DNA from: G965276675 sp965276675
Lineage (GTDB): Bacteria > Acidobacteriota > Terriglobia > Terriglobales > Acidobacteriaceae
Assembly: GCA_965276675.1 (NCBI GenBank)
Contig: OZ255624.1
Span: 4,650,001-4,714,000 of the forward strand
DNA length: 64,000 nt
Direction of reading: 5' to 3'
Each line of letters opens with the position of its first letter. The stretch's first letter is position 1. A program made the position numbers and the translations under genes. This document shows positions 17,544 through 25,282 of this stretch, in pieces. Under the pieces are notes generated by a model, which saw only the letters and a program-made list of their open reading frames with translations, was not told the DNA's origin and searched no databases.

Positions 17544-18716
17544 ATGATGGATCACAAACCCGCCGCAACGGCTGATCGCACGGCTGACAAGCCGTCTGCA
17601 CTGAAAGTAACGATCATGAAGATGTTTCCACCGGATATGTTCGAAACCCTGGCCAAGGCAGCACAGCGCGGGCCATTGCAGGATGCAAAGGCGACGCTGC
17701 AGCGGCTGGTCCGTGAGGTGACGCCGTCGCTGACGGAGAGGCTGGCCGTGCTGCGCCGGGGCACTTTCGGCGAGGGCATCTTGGGTGAGGGCATACTGGG
17801 CGGGGGCGTGCTGGGCGGTGCCGCGCAGCGCGGAGGTGGACCCGCGGCCGCGGCGGAGCTGGGTGACGGGGTGTTCCTGGCGAAGATCTATGGCAACCAG
17901 GCGGGCAGCAGGCCGTACAAGCTCTACATTCCCTCGGGTTACTGCGGGCAGCCGGTGCCGCTGGTGGTCATGCTGCACGGCTGCACCCAGTCGCCAGACG
18001 ACTTTGCTGCCGGTACGCGGATGAACCAGGCCGCCGAAGCGCAGACCTTTCTGGTGGCGTATCCGGGCCAGACCAGCGCGGCAAACATGCAGAAGTGCTG
18101 GAACTGGTTCAATCAGTCTGACCAGCAGCGGGGCGGCGGCGAACCCTCGCTGATTGCGGGCATCACGCGGACGGTGATGCAGGACTATGCGATCGACCCG
18201 GCCAGGGTCTTTGTCGCCGGCCTGTCGGCAGGGGGAGCCGCCGCGGCGATCATGGGCGATGCCTATCCCGAGCTGTTTGCCGCGGTCGGGGTGCATTCGG
18301 GCCTGGCCTGTGGCGCGGCACGAGACATGCAGTCGGCATTCACGGCGATGCAGCGCGGCGGCGAGGGCAGCAAGCGGCCAGCCGACCGGCGCGCGTTGCC
18401 GACCATCGTGTTCCACGGCGAACGGGACAGCACGGTCAACCCCAGGAACGCCGATGCGGTGATCACGCAGGCGGGGCAGCGCGATGCGGTGCGCTCGCTG
18501 GTCGAGCATGGCGAGGTGACTGGCGGCCATGCCTACAGCCGCACGCAGCATATCGCGGCGGACGGCAGCACGCTGTTCGAGAAGTGGGTTGTGCACGGGG
18601 CTGGTCATGCCTGGTTCGGCGGCAGCGCGGCCGGGTCGTACACCGACCCGCGCGGGCCTGACGCGACGGCAGAGATGGTGCGGTTCTTCCTGGCCCATCC
18701 GCTGCGGCGCGGCTGA
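17544..18716 (+). CDS. PHB depolymerase-family esterase (LpqC-like)
   Basis: 390 aa alpha/beta hydrolase of the polyhydroxybutyrate depolymerase/feruloyl esterase group. HGCTQSPDDFAAG supplies the oxyanion hole, GLSAGGAAAAIMG the nucleophile Ser228, and HGAGHAWFGG near the end the catalytic His; YPGQTSAANMQKCWNWF is a family signature. There is no signal peptide, so intracellular action on PHB or a small ester is likely. The N-terminal ~100 residues include a short Gly repeat (GEGILGEGILGGGVLGG). CopG regulator upstream. Confidence 0.88.
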   Translation: MMDHKPAATADRTADKPSALKVTIMKMFPPDMFETLAKAAQRGPLQDAKATLQRLVREVTPSLTERLAVLRRGTFGEGILGEGILGGGVLGGAAQRGGGPAAAAELGDGVFLAKIYGNQAGSRPYKLYIPSGYCGQPVPLVVMLHGCTQSPDDFAAGTRMNQAAEAQTFLVAYPGQTSAANMQKCWNWFNQSDQQRGGGEPSLIAGITRTVMQDYAIDPARVFVAGLSAGGAAAAIMGDAYPELFAAVGVHSGLACGAARDMQSAFTAMQRGGEGSKRPADRRALPTIVFHGERDSTVNPRNADAVITQAGQRDAVRSLVEHGEVTGGHAYSRTQHIAADGSTLFEKWVVHGAGHAWFGGSAAGSYTDPRGPDATAEMVRFFLAHPLRRG

Positions 18717-18818
18717 CGCTGAAGGTGTCTGATCAGATGGTTCGAGCGCTTCGACGTTCCGCCGGGCGCGATCATGTTATAGCCTGCACCTGGAACCTCG
18801 GCAGGCGGCGCGCACGCG

Positions 18819-19361
18819 ATGACAAGTCCCTACACCACGCTCTCGAGCCGCGTGGCCTATGAGAACCGGTGGACGCGGCTGCGGGAGGACCGGATCCTGC
18901 ATGCCGACGGCTCCGCCGGCCTCTACGGCGTGGTCGAGCGGTCGGATTTTGCCATCATCGCGCCCTGGCACGATGGGCATCTGACGCTGGTGGAACAGTA
19001 TCGCTATCCGGTCAGCGCGCGGATCTGGGAGTTTCCCATGGGCATGTGGGAGCAGGCACAAGGCGTCGATCCGGCGGTTCTGGCCGCCGGGGAGCTGCGC
19101 GAGGAAACCGGCCTGGTTGCCGGGCGGATGACCTATGCGGGGCAGATGTTCCAAGGTCCAGGCTACTGCAACCAGCGCGGCCACATCTTCCTGGCCACCG
19201 AGCTGAGCCAGGGTGATACGCAACGGGAGGTCAGCGAACAGGACATGGTCACGCGGCGGTTTCCATTGCCAGCCGTGGAGGCGATGATTCGTGACGGCAC
19301 GATCCATGAGGCGATGACGATCGCCGCCTTCGGACTGCTTCGGGTCAAGGGCCTGCTGTAG
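18819..19361 (+). CDS. NUDIX hydrolase (ADP-ribose pyrophosphatase-like)
   Basis: 180 aa. The Nudix box is present: a Gly in GMWEQAQG, then AAGELREETGLVAG carrying the REExxEExG core that binds Mg2+. The preceding VEQYRYPVSARIWEFPMG matches ADP-ribose/nucleoside-diphosphate-sugar pyrophosphatases, making hydrolysis of ADP-ribose or a related sugar nucleotide the best guess. It is convergent with the MOSC gene. Confidence 0.9.
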   Translation: MTSPYTTLSSRVAYENRWTRLREDRILHADGSAGLYGVVERSDFAIIAPWHDGHLTLVEQYRYPVSARIWEFPMGMWEQAQGVDPAVLAAGELREETGLVAGRMTYAGQMFQGPGYCNQRGHIFLATELSQGDTQREVSEQDMVTRRFPLPAVEAMIRDGTIHEAMTIAAFGLLRVKGLL

Positions 19362-19375
19362 GCTGTCATTTGTGC

Positions 19376-19846
19376 TCAGGTCCCGGCCAGAGTGTTGGCC
19401 TCGGCGCGGGCCACAAGGTCACCAAGGCAGACCCGGCCGCCGCGGACGACGCGGGCGGTGACGCCGCCATGGCCGCGGACCGCGTTGTAGCCGCCGGGGC
19501 CGAGGACTTCCTCCATCCGCGAGCAGGGATGACACTCGCCGGTGACCAGCAGCAGCGCCGGCCCGAGCTGCAGGGTCTGGGCTTTCAGGGCGTGCAGGTT
19601 GACGCCGGAAACGATGATGTTTCGGCGCAGCAGGCCGGGCTGAAGCCGCTCGCGCCCGAGGTAGGCGGCGATGGCCGCCAGGTGCTCGGCCTGGATCAAG
19701 GTGACCTGGCGGGTGCGGCTGTTGCTGTTACGGTAGTGGTCGCCGAGCAGTCCGGTGTCTGGGTCAAGGTCGGCATGCCGCACCGGCAACAGCGGCTCCC
19801 GCCGGCCGGGACGCAGGCCGATCCAGATGACCGTCCCGGGCCGCAT
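19376..19846 (-). CDS. MOSC-domain protein
   Basis: MOSC (molybdenum cofactor sulfurase C-terminal) domain, about 156 aa. GTVIWIGLRPGRREPLLPV is the usual first strand; GLLGDHY, LIQAEHLAAIAAYLG and LLRRNIIVSGVNLHALK follow, and TGECHPCSRMEEVLG carries the conserved cysteines. These domains bind Mo-sulfur species or transfer oxygen or sulfur; the partner is unknown. The ATG at 19846 gives a complete domain but lacks a ribosome site. A GGAGA site lies before a CTG-CTG at about 19891, so a non-ATG start there is possible. Longer versions would overlap aroQ and are unlikely. Confidence 0.75.
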   Translation of the reverse strand: MRPGTVIWIGLRPGRREPLLPVRHADLDPDTGLLGDHYRNSNSRTRQVTLIQAEHLAAIAAYLGRERLQPGLLRRNIIVSGVNLHALKAQTLQLGPALLLVTGECHPCSRMEEVLGPGGYNAVRGHGGVTARVVRGGRVCLGDLVARAEANTLAGT

Positions 19847-19977
19847 CGGCGCGTTCAGCAGGCCGGCAAGGCGGGAGGCGGGATTCAGCAGCTCTCGTTC
19901 TCCGGTGGTATGCGGTATCGTGGACCGGCGCACTGGCCCGTGGGCCGGAAGCCGAGTTCGTCTGGAGGGAGTGCCGC

Positions 19978-20427
19978 ATGAGCCGCGTTGTCTACGTCCT
20001 GAACGGGCCAAACCTGAACCTGCTGGGCAAGCGGCAGCCGGCAATCTATGGCCATGAAACGCTGGAAGATGTCGAGCGTGATTGCCGGACCCTGGCCGCG
20101 GAGCTGGGGCTGGAGATGCGCTTTCTCCAGAGCAACCGGGAGTACGAGCTGCTCGACTGGATCCACGAGGCGCGGGAGGTCGCGGCGGGCATGGTGATCA
20201 ACCCCGCGGCGTTCACCCACACCTCGGTGGCGATCCTGGACGCGCTGAACACGTTCGACGCGCCGGTGATCGAGGTGCATATCTCCAACGTGCACAAGCG
20301 CGAGGACTTCCGACACCACTCGTTTGTCTCGCTCCGGGCTGACGGGGTGATCGCGGGCTGCGGGACCCAGGGGTATCAGTTGGCGTTGCGCCGGTTGTCG
20401 CAGCTTATCAGCACGAAGCCGAGCTGA
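19978..20427 (+). CDS. aroQ: 3-dehydroquinate dehydratase, type II
   Basis: 149 aa, the normal length of type II 3-dehydroquinase, which converts 3-dehydroquinate to 3-dehydroshikimate in the shikimate pathway. LNGPNLNLLGKRQPAIYG holds the catalytic Tyr24; VINPAAFTHTSVAILDAL binds substrate; IEVHISNVHKREDFRHHS holds the catalytic His and active-site Arg; GVIAGCGTQGYQLAL is the closing motif. GGAGGGAGTGCCGC precedes the ATG. Confidence 0.97.
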   Translation: MSRVVYVLNGPNLNLLGKRQPAIYGHETLEDVERDCRTLAAELGLEMRFLQSNREYELLDWIHEAREVAAGMVINPAAFTHTSVAILDALNTFDAPVIEVHISNVHKREDFRHHSFVSLRADGVIAGCGTQGYQLALRRLSQLISTKPS

Positions 20428-21136
20428 TTGGCGGTTGGCCTGGCGGGCTGGCGACGGGTTCGGCGGCGCCATCGTCCGACGGATTGCCGACGGCGGAGGC
20501 ACCATGGCGGCCCATCAGCAGGGCGGCCTTGCGGGCCTGGTGATCCAGCCGACGCTGGCGTTTCTCCGCCTCCCGCTCCGCGGCGCGGCGCTGCTGGCGG
20601 GTGAGCGGGGCGGCGGCGGAGGGGGATGGCGGACGGGGCTGGTCGAGTGGTGCCTGTTGCAGGAGTGCTGACTCATCCGGCGGTGAGGCGAGAGGGGCGC
20701 GTTTGCCCTGGCGGGCGAAGGCGACGAGATCCGCCGTGTGCAGGCTGTCAGGCAGCCCGGTCTGGGCCGGTTCAGGCTCCGGTGCCGGTTCGGCCGCCGA
20801 CTGCTTGCGGCGTCTGTCCAGCACGGCCTGGTTCTGATGGCCGGCTCGGCTGAGGGCGGTGGCGTTGCTGCGCAGGCGCATCACCTGGTTCAGCGAAAGC
20901 CCGGGGCCGGAAGCCTGCGCCAGCGCATCCAGGGCGCCGAAGCCGAAGGCGATGACCAGGGCGTGCAGCCGCAGCTCCTCATCGTTGCGAGAATTGTAGC
21001 TGGCCAGCATGCCACGTGCGGCGTCGCGTGCCGTGGCGACGTCGCCGGCCGTGGCGGCGAGGAACAACGGGGCGAGCAGGCCGATGATCCTGTCGAGCAG
21101 GGCGGCGGTGATGGACTGAGACGGCAATGGGGACAT
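20408..21136 (-). CDS. Hypothetical protein with charged C-terminal half
   Basis: 242 aa, family not recognised. Residues 1-100 are predicted helical with a weakly hydrophobic segment (IIGLLAPLFLAATAGD). From about 115 on it is low-complexity, rich in Ala, Pro, Arg and Glu, with a probable basic coiled-coil (RQQRRAAEREAEKRQRRLD). The 3' end overlaps aroQ tail-to-tail by 20 bp. ATG start at 21136, followed by a regular codon pattern; function unknown. Confidence 0.55.
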   Translation of the reverse strand: MSPLPSQSITAALLDRIIGLLAPLFLAATAGDVATARDAARGMLASYNSRNDEELRLHALVIAFGFGALDALAQASGPGLSLNQVMRLRSNATALSRAGHQNQAVLDRRRKQSAAEPAPEPEPAQTGLPDSLHTADLVAFARQGKRAPLASPPDESALLQQAPLDQPRPPSPSAAAPLTRQQRRAAEREAEKRQRRLDHQARKAALLMGRHGASAVGNPSDDGAAEPVASPPGQPPISSASC

Positions 21137-21311
21137 GAGGGGGGCGCCTGCGTTCGTGGTTCGTTCAAGCTGTGTATGGCAGGCTGTCTACGATAGCAGG
21201 CGAAAAGATTGCAAGAACAAAATGGCATTGCGAACGCGGAGGCGGCGTTCGGAATCGTGATCTGTCCAACTTTACGCCGGACGGCGATGGGTAACGCCGG
21301 CGGGACCTCGG

Positions 21312-22247
21312 CTATCGCCCGTCCCGCAGCCTGGCTCTGACCCAGTCGCACGCTTCATCCATCGCAGCGCCGGCGCGGTCGACCACGCCCGGCCAGAAGA
21401 AGAAGCCGTGGTTCATCCCCTGCCAGCGCTTCATCTCGGTGGGCACGCCGGCCTGGCGCAGGCGGTCGGCGTAGAACTCGCCCTCATCACGCAGCGGATC
21501 ATACTCGGCGGTGACCACCAGCGCCGGCGGCAACCGGCTGAGATCGGCGGCGCGCAACGGACAGGCGTGCGGGCTGTCGGCATCGGCTGGACTGCTGAGG
21601 TAGTGGTCCCAGAACCAGATCATGCCAGCACGCGTCAGGCCGTAGCCCTCGGCGTTCTGCAGCATGGACGGCGCGCCGGGCTGGTAATAGTCGGTGACCG
21701 GGTAGATCAGAAGCTGGCCGAGCAGACTGGGGCCGCCCTCATCGCGGATGCGCAGGGCGGTCACGGCGGCGAGGTTGCCGCCGGCGCTGTCACCGGCGAC
21801 GAAGACCCGGTCGGGATCGGCGCCCAGATCGGCGGCGTTGGCGACGGCCCAGCGGGTGGCCGCCAGGCAGTCGTCCGGGGCGGCGGGGAACTTCGCCTCC
21901 GGCGCCAGGCGATAATCCACCGAGACGACGACGCAGCCGGTGCCGGCGCACAGGTTGCGGCACATGCTGTCGTGGGTGTCGAGGCTGCAGACGACGAAGC
22001 CGCTGCCGTGGAAGAACAGCATCAGCGGAAACCGGCCGTCGCCTAAAGGCGTGTAGACGCGCAGGGCGATCGGGCCGCCGGGACCGGGCATTTCGTGGTT
22101 GGCAACAGTGGCGATCCCCGGCCTGCGCAGGCCGGGGAAGTCGCGGGCGGCGAACTGCGCCCGAGCCTGCTGCACCGACAGCGTGTGCAGCGGCGGCAAC
22201 TCGGCGCCGAGGTTCAGCAGCATCTGGATCTGCGGGTCGACGGGCAT
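21312..22247 (-). CDS. Alpha/beta hydrolase, hormone-sensitive lipase type
   Basis: 311 aa esterase of the HSL (family IV) group. HGSGFVVCSLDTHD is a variant of the HGGG oxyanion motif; SVDYRLAPEAKFPAAPDD and GDSAGGNLAA (nucleophile Ser) are family hallmarks; the catalytic Asp lies in EYDPLRDEG and the His in GMNHGFFFWPG. The ATG at 22247 is used because it lies one base after the thiolase stop, indicating one operon; the frame is open for 21 further codons inside the thiolase. Substrate probably a short-chain acyl ester. Confidence 0.9.
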   Translation of the reverse strand: MPVDPQIQMLLNLGAELPPLHTLSVQQARAQFAARDFPGLRRPGIATVANHEMPGPGGPIALRVYTPLGDGRFPLMLFFHGSGFVVCSLDTHDSMCRNLCAGTGCVVVSVDYRLAPEAKFPAAPDDCLAATRWAVANAADLGADPDRVFVAGDSAGGNLAAVTALRIRDEGGPSLLGQLLIYPVTDYYQPGAPSMLQNAEGYGLTRAGMIWFWDHYLSSPADADSPHACPLRAADLSRLPPALVVTAEYDPLRDEGEFYADRLRQAGVPTEMKRWQGMNHGFFFWPGVVDRAGAAMDEACDWVRARLRDGR

Positions 22248-22248
22248 G

Positions 22249-23451
22249 TCAGGCAACCTCGAACAGCCCCGCCGCGCCCATGCCGCCGCCGACGCACATG
22301 GTGACGACAACGTAGCGGATGCCGCGACGCTTGCCCTCGATCAGCGCGTGGCCGGTCATGCGGGCGCCGGACATGCCGTAGGGGTGGCCGATCGAGATGG
22401 CGCCGCCGTTGACGTTCATCTTGTCGGGGTCGATGCCGAGGCGGTCGCGACAGTAGAGGACCTGGGAGGCGAAGGCCTCATTCAGTTCCCAAAGATCGAT
22501 TTCGTTGACGGTCAGTCCATGCCTGGCCAGCAGTTTGGGAACGGCGAAGACCGGGCCGATGCCCATCTCATCCGGGGCGCAGCCGGCCACCGCCATGCCG
22601 CGGTAGATGCCAAGTGGATGCAGGCCGCGGCGAGAGGCCTCGGCCTCCTCCATCAGCACGGCGGCGGAAGCGCCGTCAGACAACTGAGAGGCATTGCCGG
22701 CGGTGACGAACTTGCCTTCCTTCACCAACTGGCCGTTGGCGAAGACCGGCTTCAGGCTGGCAAGGCCGTCCAGCGAGGTCTCCGGGCGGTTGCCCTCGTC
22801 CTTGGCGAGCGCGACCTTCTTGTGGCTGGTCTCGCCGGTGGCCTTGTCGGTGACCAGCATTTCGGTGGGCAGCGGCACGATCTCGTCATCGAAACGGCCG
22901 GCCTGCTGGGCGGCGGCGGTGCGCTGCTGCGAGCGCAGGGCATATTCGTCCTGCGCCGACCGCGGGATGTTGTAGCGCTCGGCGACCAGTTCGGCGGTTT
23001 CGATCATCGCCATGTAGAGGCCGGGGACGTGGGCGAGCAGTTCAGGATCCTGCGTGCGTGTGCGGTTCATGGCGTTGGTCTGCACCAGGGAGATCGACTC
23101 CAGGCCGCCGCCGACGGTGATCTGCATGTCGTCGTGGACGATCTGCTTGGCCGCGGTGGCGATGGCCATCAGGCCGGAGGCGCACTGGCGGTCGACCGAC
23201 ATGCCGGCGACGCTGTCGGGCAAACCGGCGCGCAGGGCGGCCTGGCGGGCGACGTTGAAGCCCTGGGCGCCCTGCTGCAGGGCGGCGCCCATGACGACGT
23301 CCTCGACCTCGGCCGGGTCGATGCCGGCGCGGCGGACGGCCTGGGCGATGACGTGTCCGCCGAGCGCCTGGCTTTGCGTGTCGTTGAAGGCGCCGCGGTA
23401 GGCTCGGCCAATGGGCGTGCGGGCGGTGGAGACGATGACGGCGCTGCGCAT
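22249..23451 (-). CDS. Acetyl-CoA C-acyltransferase (thiolase)
   Basis: 400 aa thiolase II. The acyl-carrying Cys is in DRQCASGLMAIATA; NVNGGAISIGHPYGMSGAR holds the catalytic His, and TMCVGGGMGAAGLFE near the C-terminus holds the second Cys. It cleaves or condenses acyl-CoAs (beta-oxidation or acetoacetyl-CoA formation). Followed without a gap by the lipase-type hydrolase, so lipid or ester catabolism is likely for the pair. Confidence 0.95.
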   Translation of the reverse strand: MRSAVIVSTARTPIGRAYRGAFNDTQSQALGGHVIAQAVRRAGIDPAEVEDVVMGAALQQGAQGFNVARQAALRAGLPDSVAGMSVDRQCASGLMAIATAAKQIVHDDMQITVGGGLESISLVQTNAMNRTRTQDPELLAHVPGLYMAMIETAELVAERYNIPRSAQDEYALRSQQRTAAAQQAGRFDDEIVPLPTEMLVTDKATGETSHKKVALAKDEGNRPETSLDGLASLKPVFANGQLVKEGKFVTAGNASQLSDGASAAVLMEEAEASRRGLHPLGIYRGMAVAGCAPDEMGIGPVFAVPKLLARHGLTVNEIDLWELNEAFASQVLYCRDRLGIDPDKMNVNGGAISIGHPYGMSGARMTGHALIEGKRRGIRYVVVTMCVGGGMGAAGLFEVA

Positions 23452-23476
23452 GAGGGTTTCCCTTCTGGAAGTTTGA

Positions 23477-23914
23477 TTAGGTGTTGTTCGGTTCGGGCGT
23501 TGATGAGGTCAGGTTTCGGTCACGGTTCATTTGCAGTCCGCATGTGGACCGTAACCAGTCGGCCATGCCCGCTTCGTCGATCTGACCCCCCACCAAGGCT
23601 TGCATCGTGGCGACGGCGTCAAACTTGTTAACCGACAAGGTGTAGCCGTTGTCGGCCAGGAACAGCCGAGCAATGATCCACGCAGTACGCTTGTTTCCAT
23701 CGGCAAAACCGTGGTTCCTGACGAGGCCGTGAGCATATGCAGCCGCCAAATCCGCCGCGTCGGGGGCGCCATAGGTGGCGAGGTTGACGGGACGGCCCAA
23801 CGCAGATTCAAGCAGATCTTGGTCACGCAGACCATCCCGTCCACCATGCTCAGCAAGCTGCGCGTCGTGGACGGCGATGACCACCGTCAGCTCAACCCAT
23901 CTCCATTCAGTCAC
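23477..23914 (-). CDS. Doc-type (Fic fold) death-on-curing toxin
   Basis: 145 aa. HGFADGNKRTAWI carries the HxFx(D/N)GNKR active-site motif of Doc/Fic proteins, and GGRDGLRDQDLLESALGRP is the usual Doc N-terminus. Doc phosphorylates EF-Tu in the P1 system. It starts with GTG, overlapping the antitoxin stop by 3 bases (GTGA), so the two are translationally coupled, antitoxin first. Confidence 0.88.
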   Translation of the reverse strand: MTEWRWVELTVVIAVHDAQLAEHGGRDGLRDQDLLESALGRPVNLATYGAPDAADLAAAYAHGLVRNHGFADGNKRTAWIIARLFLADNGYTLSVNKFDAVATMQALVGGQIDEAGMADWLRSTCGLQMNRDRNLTSSTPEPNNT

Positions 23915-24138
23915 TTCGTCAGTGCGCGCAGGATATCACGATCGTCCCGCATGATCTTCTCCGCTAATGCCATCTGCCGTTCGAAATCAGGCGAATATGG
24001 CGTCAGCCGATAGCCACCATCAGGGGCGTCGGTGATGTATAGCGTGTCACCTTTGGCAATCTTCATCCGCTCCTGCGCGGCCTTCGGCACGATGAACCCG
24101 ACCGACGACCCGACTGTGGTAAGCTTGAACTCCATCAT
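23911..24138 (-). CDS. AbrB/MazE-type antitoxin
   Basis: 75 aa. FKLTTVGSSVGFIVPKAAQE then RMKIAKGDTLYITDAPDGGY is a swapped-hairpin AbrB/SpoVT DNA-binding domain; the C-terminal FERQMALAEKIMRDDRDIL should bind the toxin. The ATG at 24138 is chosen because GAGGGG is 7 nt upstream. Phd is the classic Doc partner, but AbrB-type antitoxins paired with Doc are also known. Confidence 0.85.
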   Translation of the reverse strand: MMEFKLTTVGSSVGFIVPKAAQERMKIAKGDTLYITDAPDGGYRLTPYSPDFERQMALAEKIMRDDRDILRALTK

Positions 24139-24154
24139 GGCCAAACCCCTCACA

Positions 24155-24174
24155 TATATAATGATTGTTATATA
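24155..24174. promoter_or_regulatory. AT-rich palindrome upstream of the toxin-antitoxin pair
   Basis: TATATAA and TTATATA form perfect 7-bp arms around a 6-bp spacer, 16 bp upstream of the antitoxin start, in otherwise GC-rich DNA. This is where an AbrB-type antitoxin would bind to autoregulate; the AT-rich tract also supplies -10-like sequence. Confidence 0.55.
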
Positions 24175-24233
24175 GACATCCTACTCATGATGCAAGTTCC
24201 GACATGCGGCAATGGCCAGTACGCCCATCGTGA

Positions 24234-25226
24234 TCATCCACTTGGGGGATCGGCATAGCAGCCGGCGAGGCGCCCACGCTCCCGCACCAGGGCCAGCACC
24301 GAGCGGCACAGCGGCATCGGCTGATCGACCATGGCGCCCAATTCGACGACGGCACCCAGCAGGGCGTCGATCTCCATCGGGCGTCCGCGTTCCAGGTCCT
24401 GCAGCATGGAGGTCTTGTGCACGCCGACCTCGGCCGCGCCGGCGATCCGCTTGTCGACGTCGATCGAGAAGCGGATGCCGAGCGCCTCGGCGGCCGCTTT
24501 CGCCTCGGTCATCATGCCGCGGCACAGGGACCGCAGGTCGGCATCGGCGATGATCCGGTCCAACGTGGCACCGGTCAGGGCGGAGATCGGGTTGAACGCC
24601 AGGTTGCCCCACAGCTTGACCCACAGCTCGTCGCGGATGCGGGGGCGGACCGGCGCCTTCAGGCCGGCGGCGATCATCGCCTGCGACAGCGCCTCGATGC
24701 GCGGGCTGCGCGAGCCGTCGGGCTCGCCGAGGGTGAAGCGGTCGCCGTAGGTGTGCTCGATGATGCCGGGGGCGACGACCTCGGCGGCCGGGTAGACCAC
24801 GCAGCCGATCGCCTGGGCGGGCGGCAACAGAGTCCATAGGCGCCCGCCGGGATCAACGCTGTCTACCACGCGGTCGCGGTGTGCTCCGTCCAGGCCGTAG
24901 AAATACCAGTACGGGATGCCGTTGATCGCGGTCACCAGGGCGCTGTCGGGGCGCATCATCGCGGCGATCGAGGCCGCCGCCGCGGGCAACCCGTGGGCTT
25001 TCAAGGTGACGATCACGTAGTCCTGCGGGCCGGCTTCCTCGGCCGAGGCGACGCAGCGCGGGTGGACGGTGACGCTTTCGCCGGCCGAGCGGAGGGTCAT
25101 GCCGTTGGCCTGCATGGCCGCGAGGTGCGGGCCACGGGCGACGAAGGTGACGTCGACCCCGGCTTGCGCCAGCCGGACACCCAGGAAGCCGCCAATGGCG
25201 CCGGCGCCGAAGATGCCGACCTTCAT
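24234..25226 (-). CDS. 2-dehydropantoate 2-reductase family protein
   Basis: 330 aa. GIFGAGAIGGFLGVRLAQAG is the NADPH Rossmann motif of ketopantoate reductases; LWVKLWGNLAFNPISALTG in the middle matches the helical C-terminal domain, with the Lys and Asn expected in the active site. PanE makes pantoate for coenzyme A, but many paralogues reduce other 2-oxoacids, so the exact role is open. Next to an acyl-CoA ligase. Its start region is duplicated 41 bp upstream. Confidence 0.85.
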   Translation of the reverse strand: MKVGIFGAGAIGGFLGVRLAQAGVDVTFVARGPHLAAMQANGMTLRSAGESVTVHPRCVASAEEAGPQDYVIVTLKAHGLPAAAASIAAMMRPDSALVTAINGIPYWYFYGLDGAHRDRVVDSVDPGGRLWTLLPPAQAIGCVVYPAAEVVAPGIIEHTYGDRFTLGEPDGSRSPRIEALSQAMIAAGLKAPVRPRIRDELWVKLWGNLAFNPISALTGATLDRIIADADLRSLCRGMMTEAKAAAEALGIRFSIDVDKRIAGAAEVGVHKTSMLQDLERGRPMEIDALLGAVVELGAMVDQPMPLCRSVLALVRERGRLAGCYADPPSG

Positions 25227-25282
25227 GCCGTCGCCCTCATGCCCGGGTCACATGCCGGCGCCTTCATGCCGTGGCCCTCATG
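25220..25282. repeat. Imperfect 22-bp tandem duplication over a start and a stop codon
   Basis: The 22 bp at 25220-25241 recur at 25261-25282 with one mismatch. The first copy holds the start codon of the reductase gene; the second covers the stop codon of the acyl-CoA ligase. The duplicated ATG opens only a 14-codon frame ending in ATGA at the real start, so it could act as a leader peptide or simply be a replication slip. Confidence 0.6.

Noticed and set aside
22099..23631. 510-codon plus-strand open frame across the esterase/thiolase genes
   Set aside because: Antisense to catalytic motifs of thiolase; no protein family seen.
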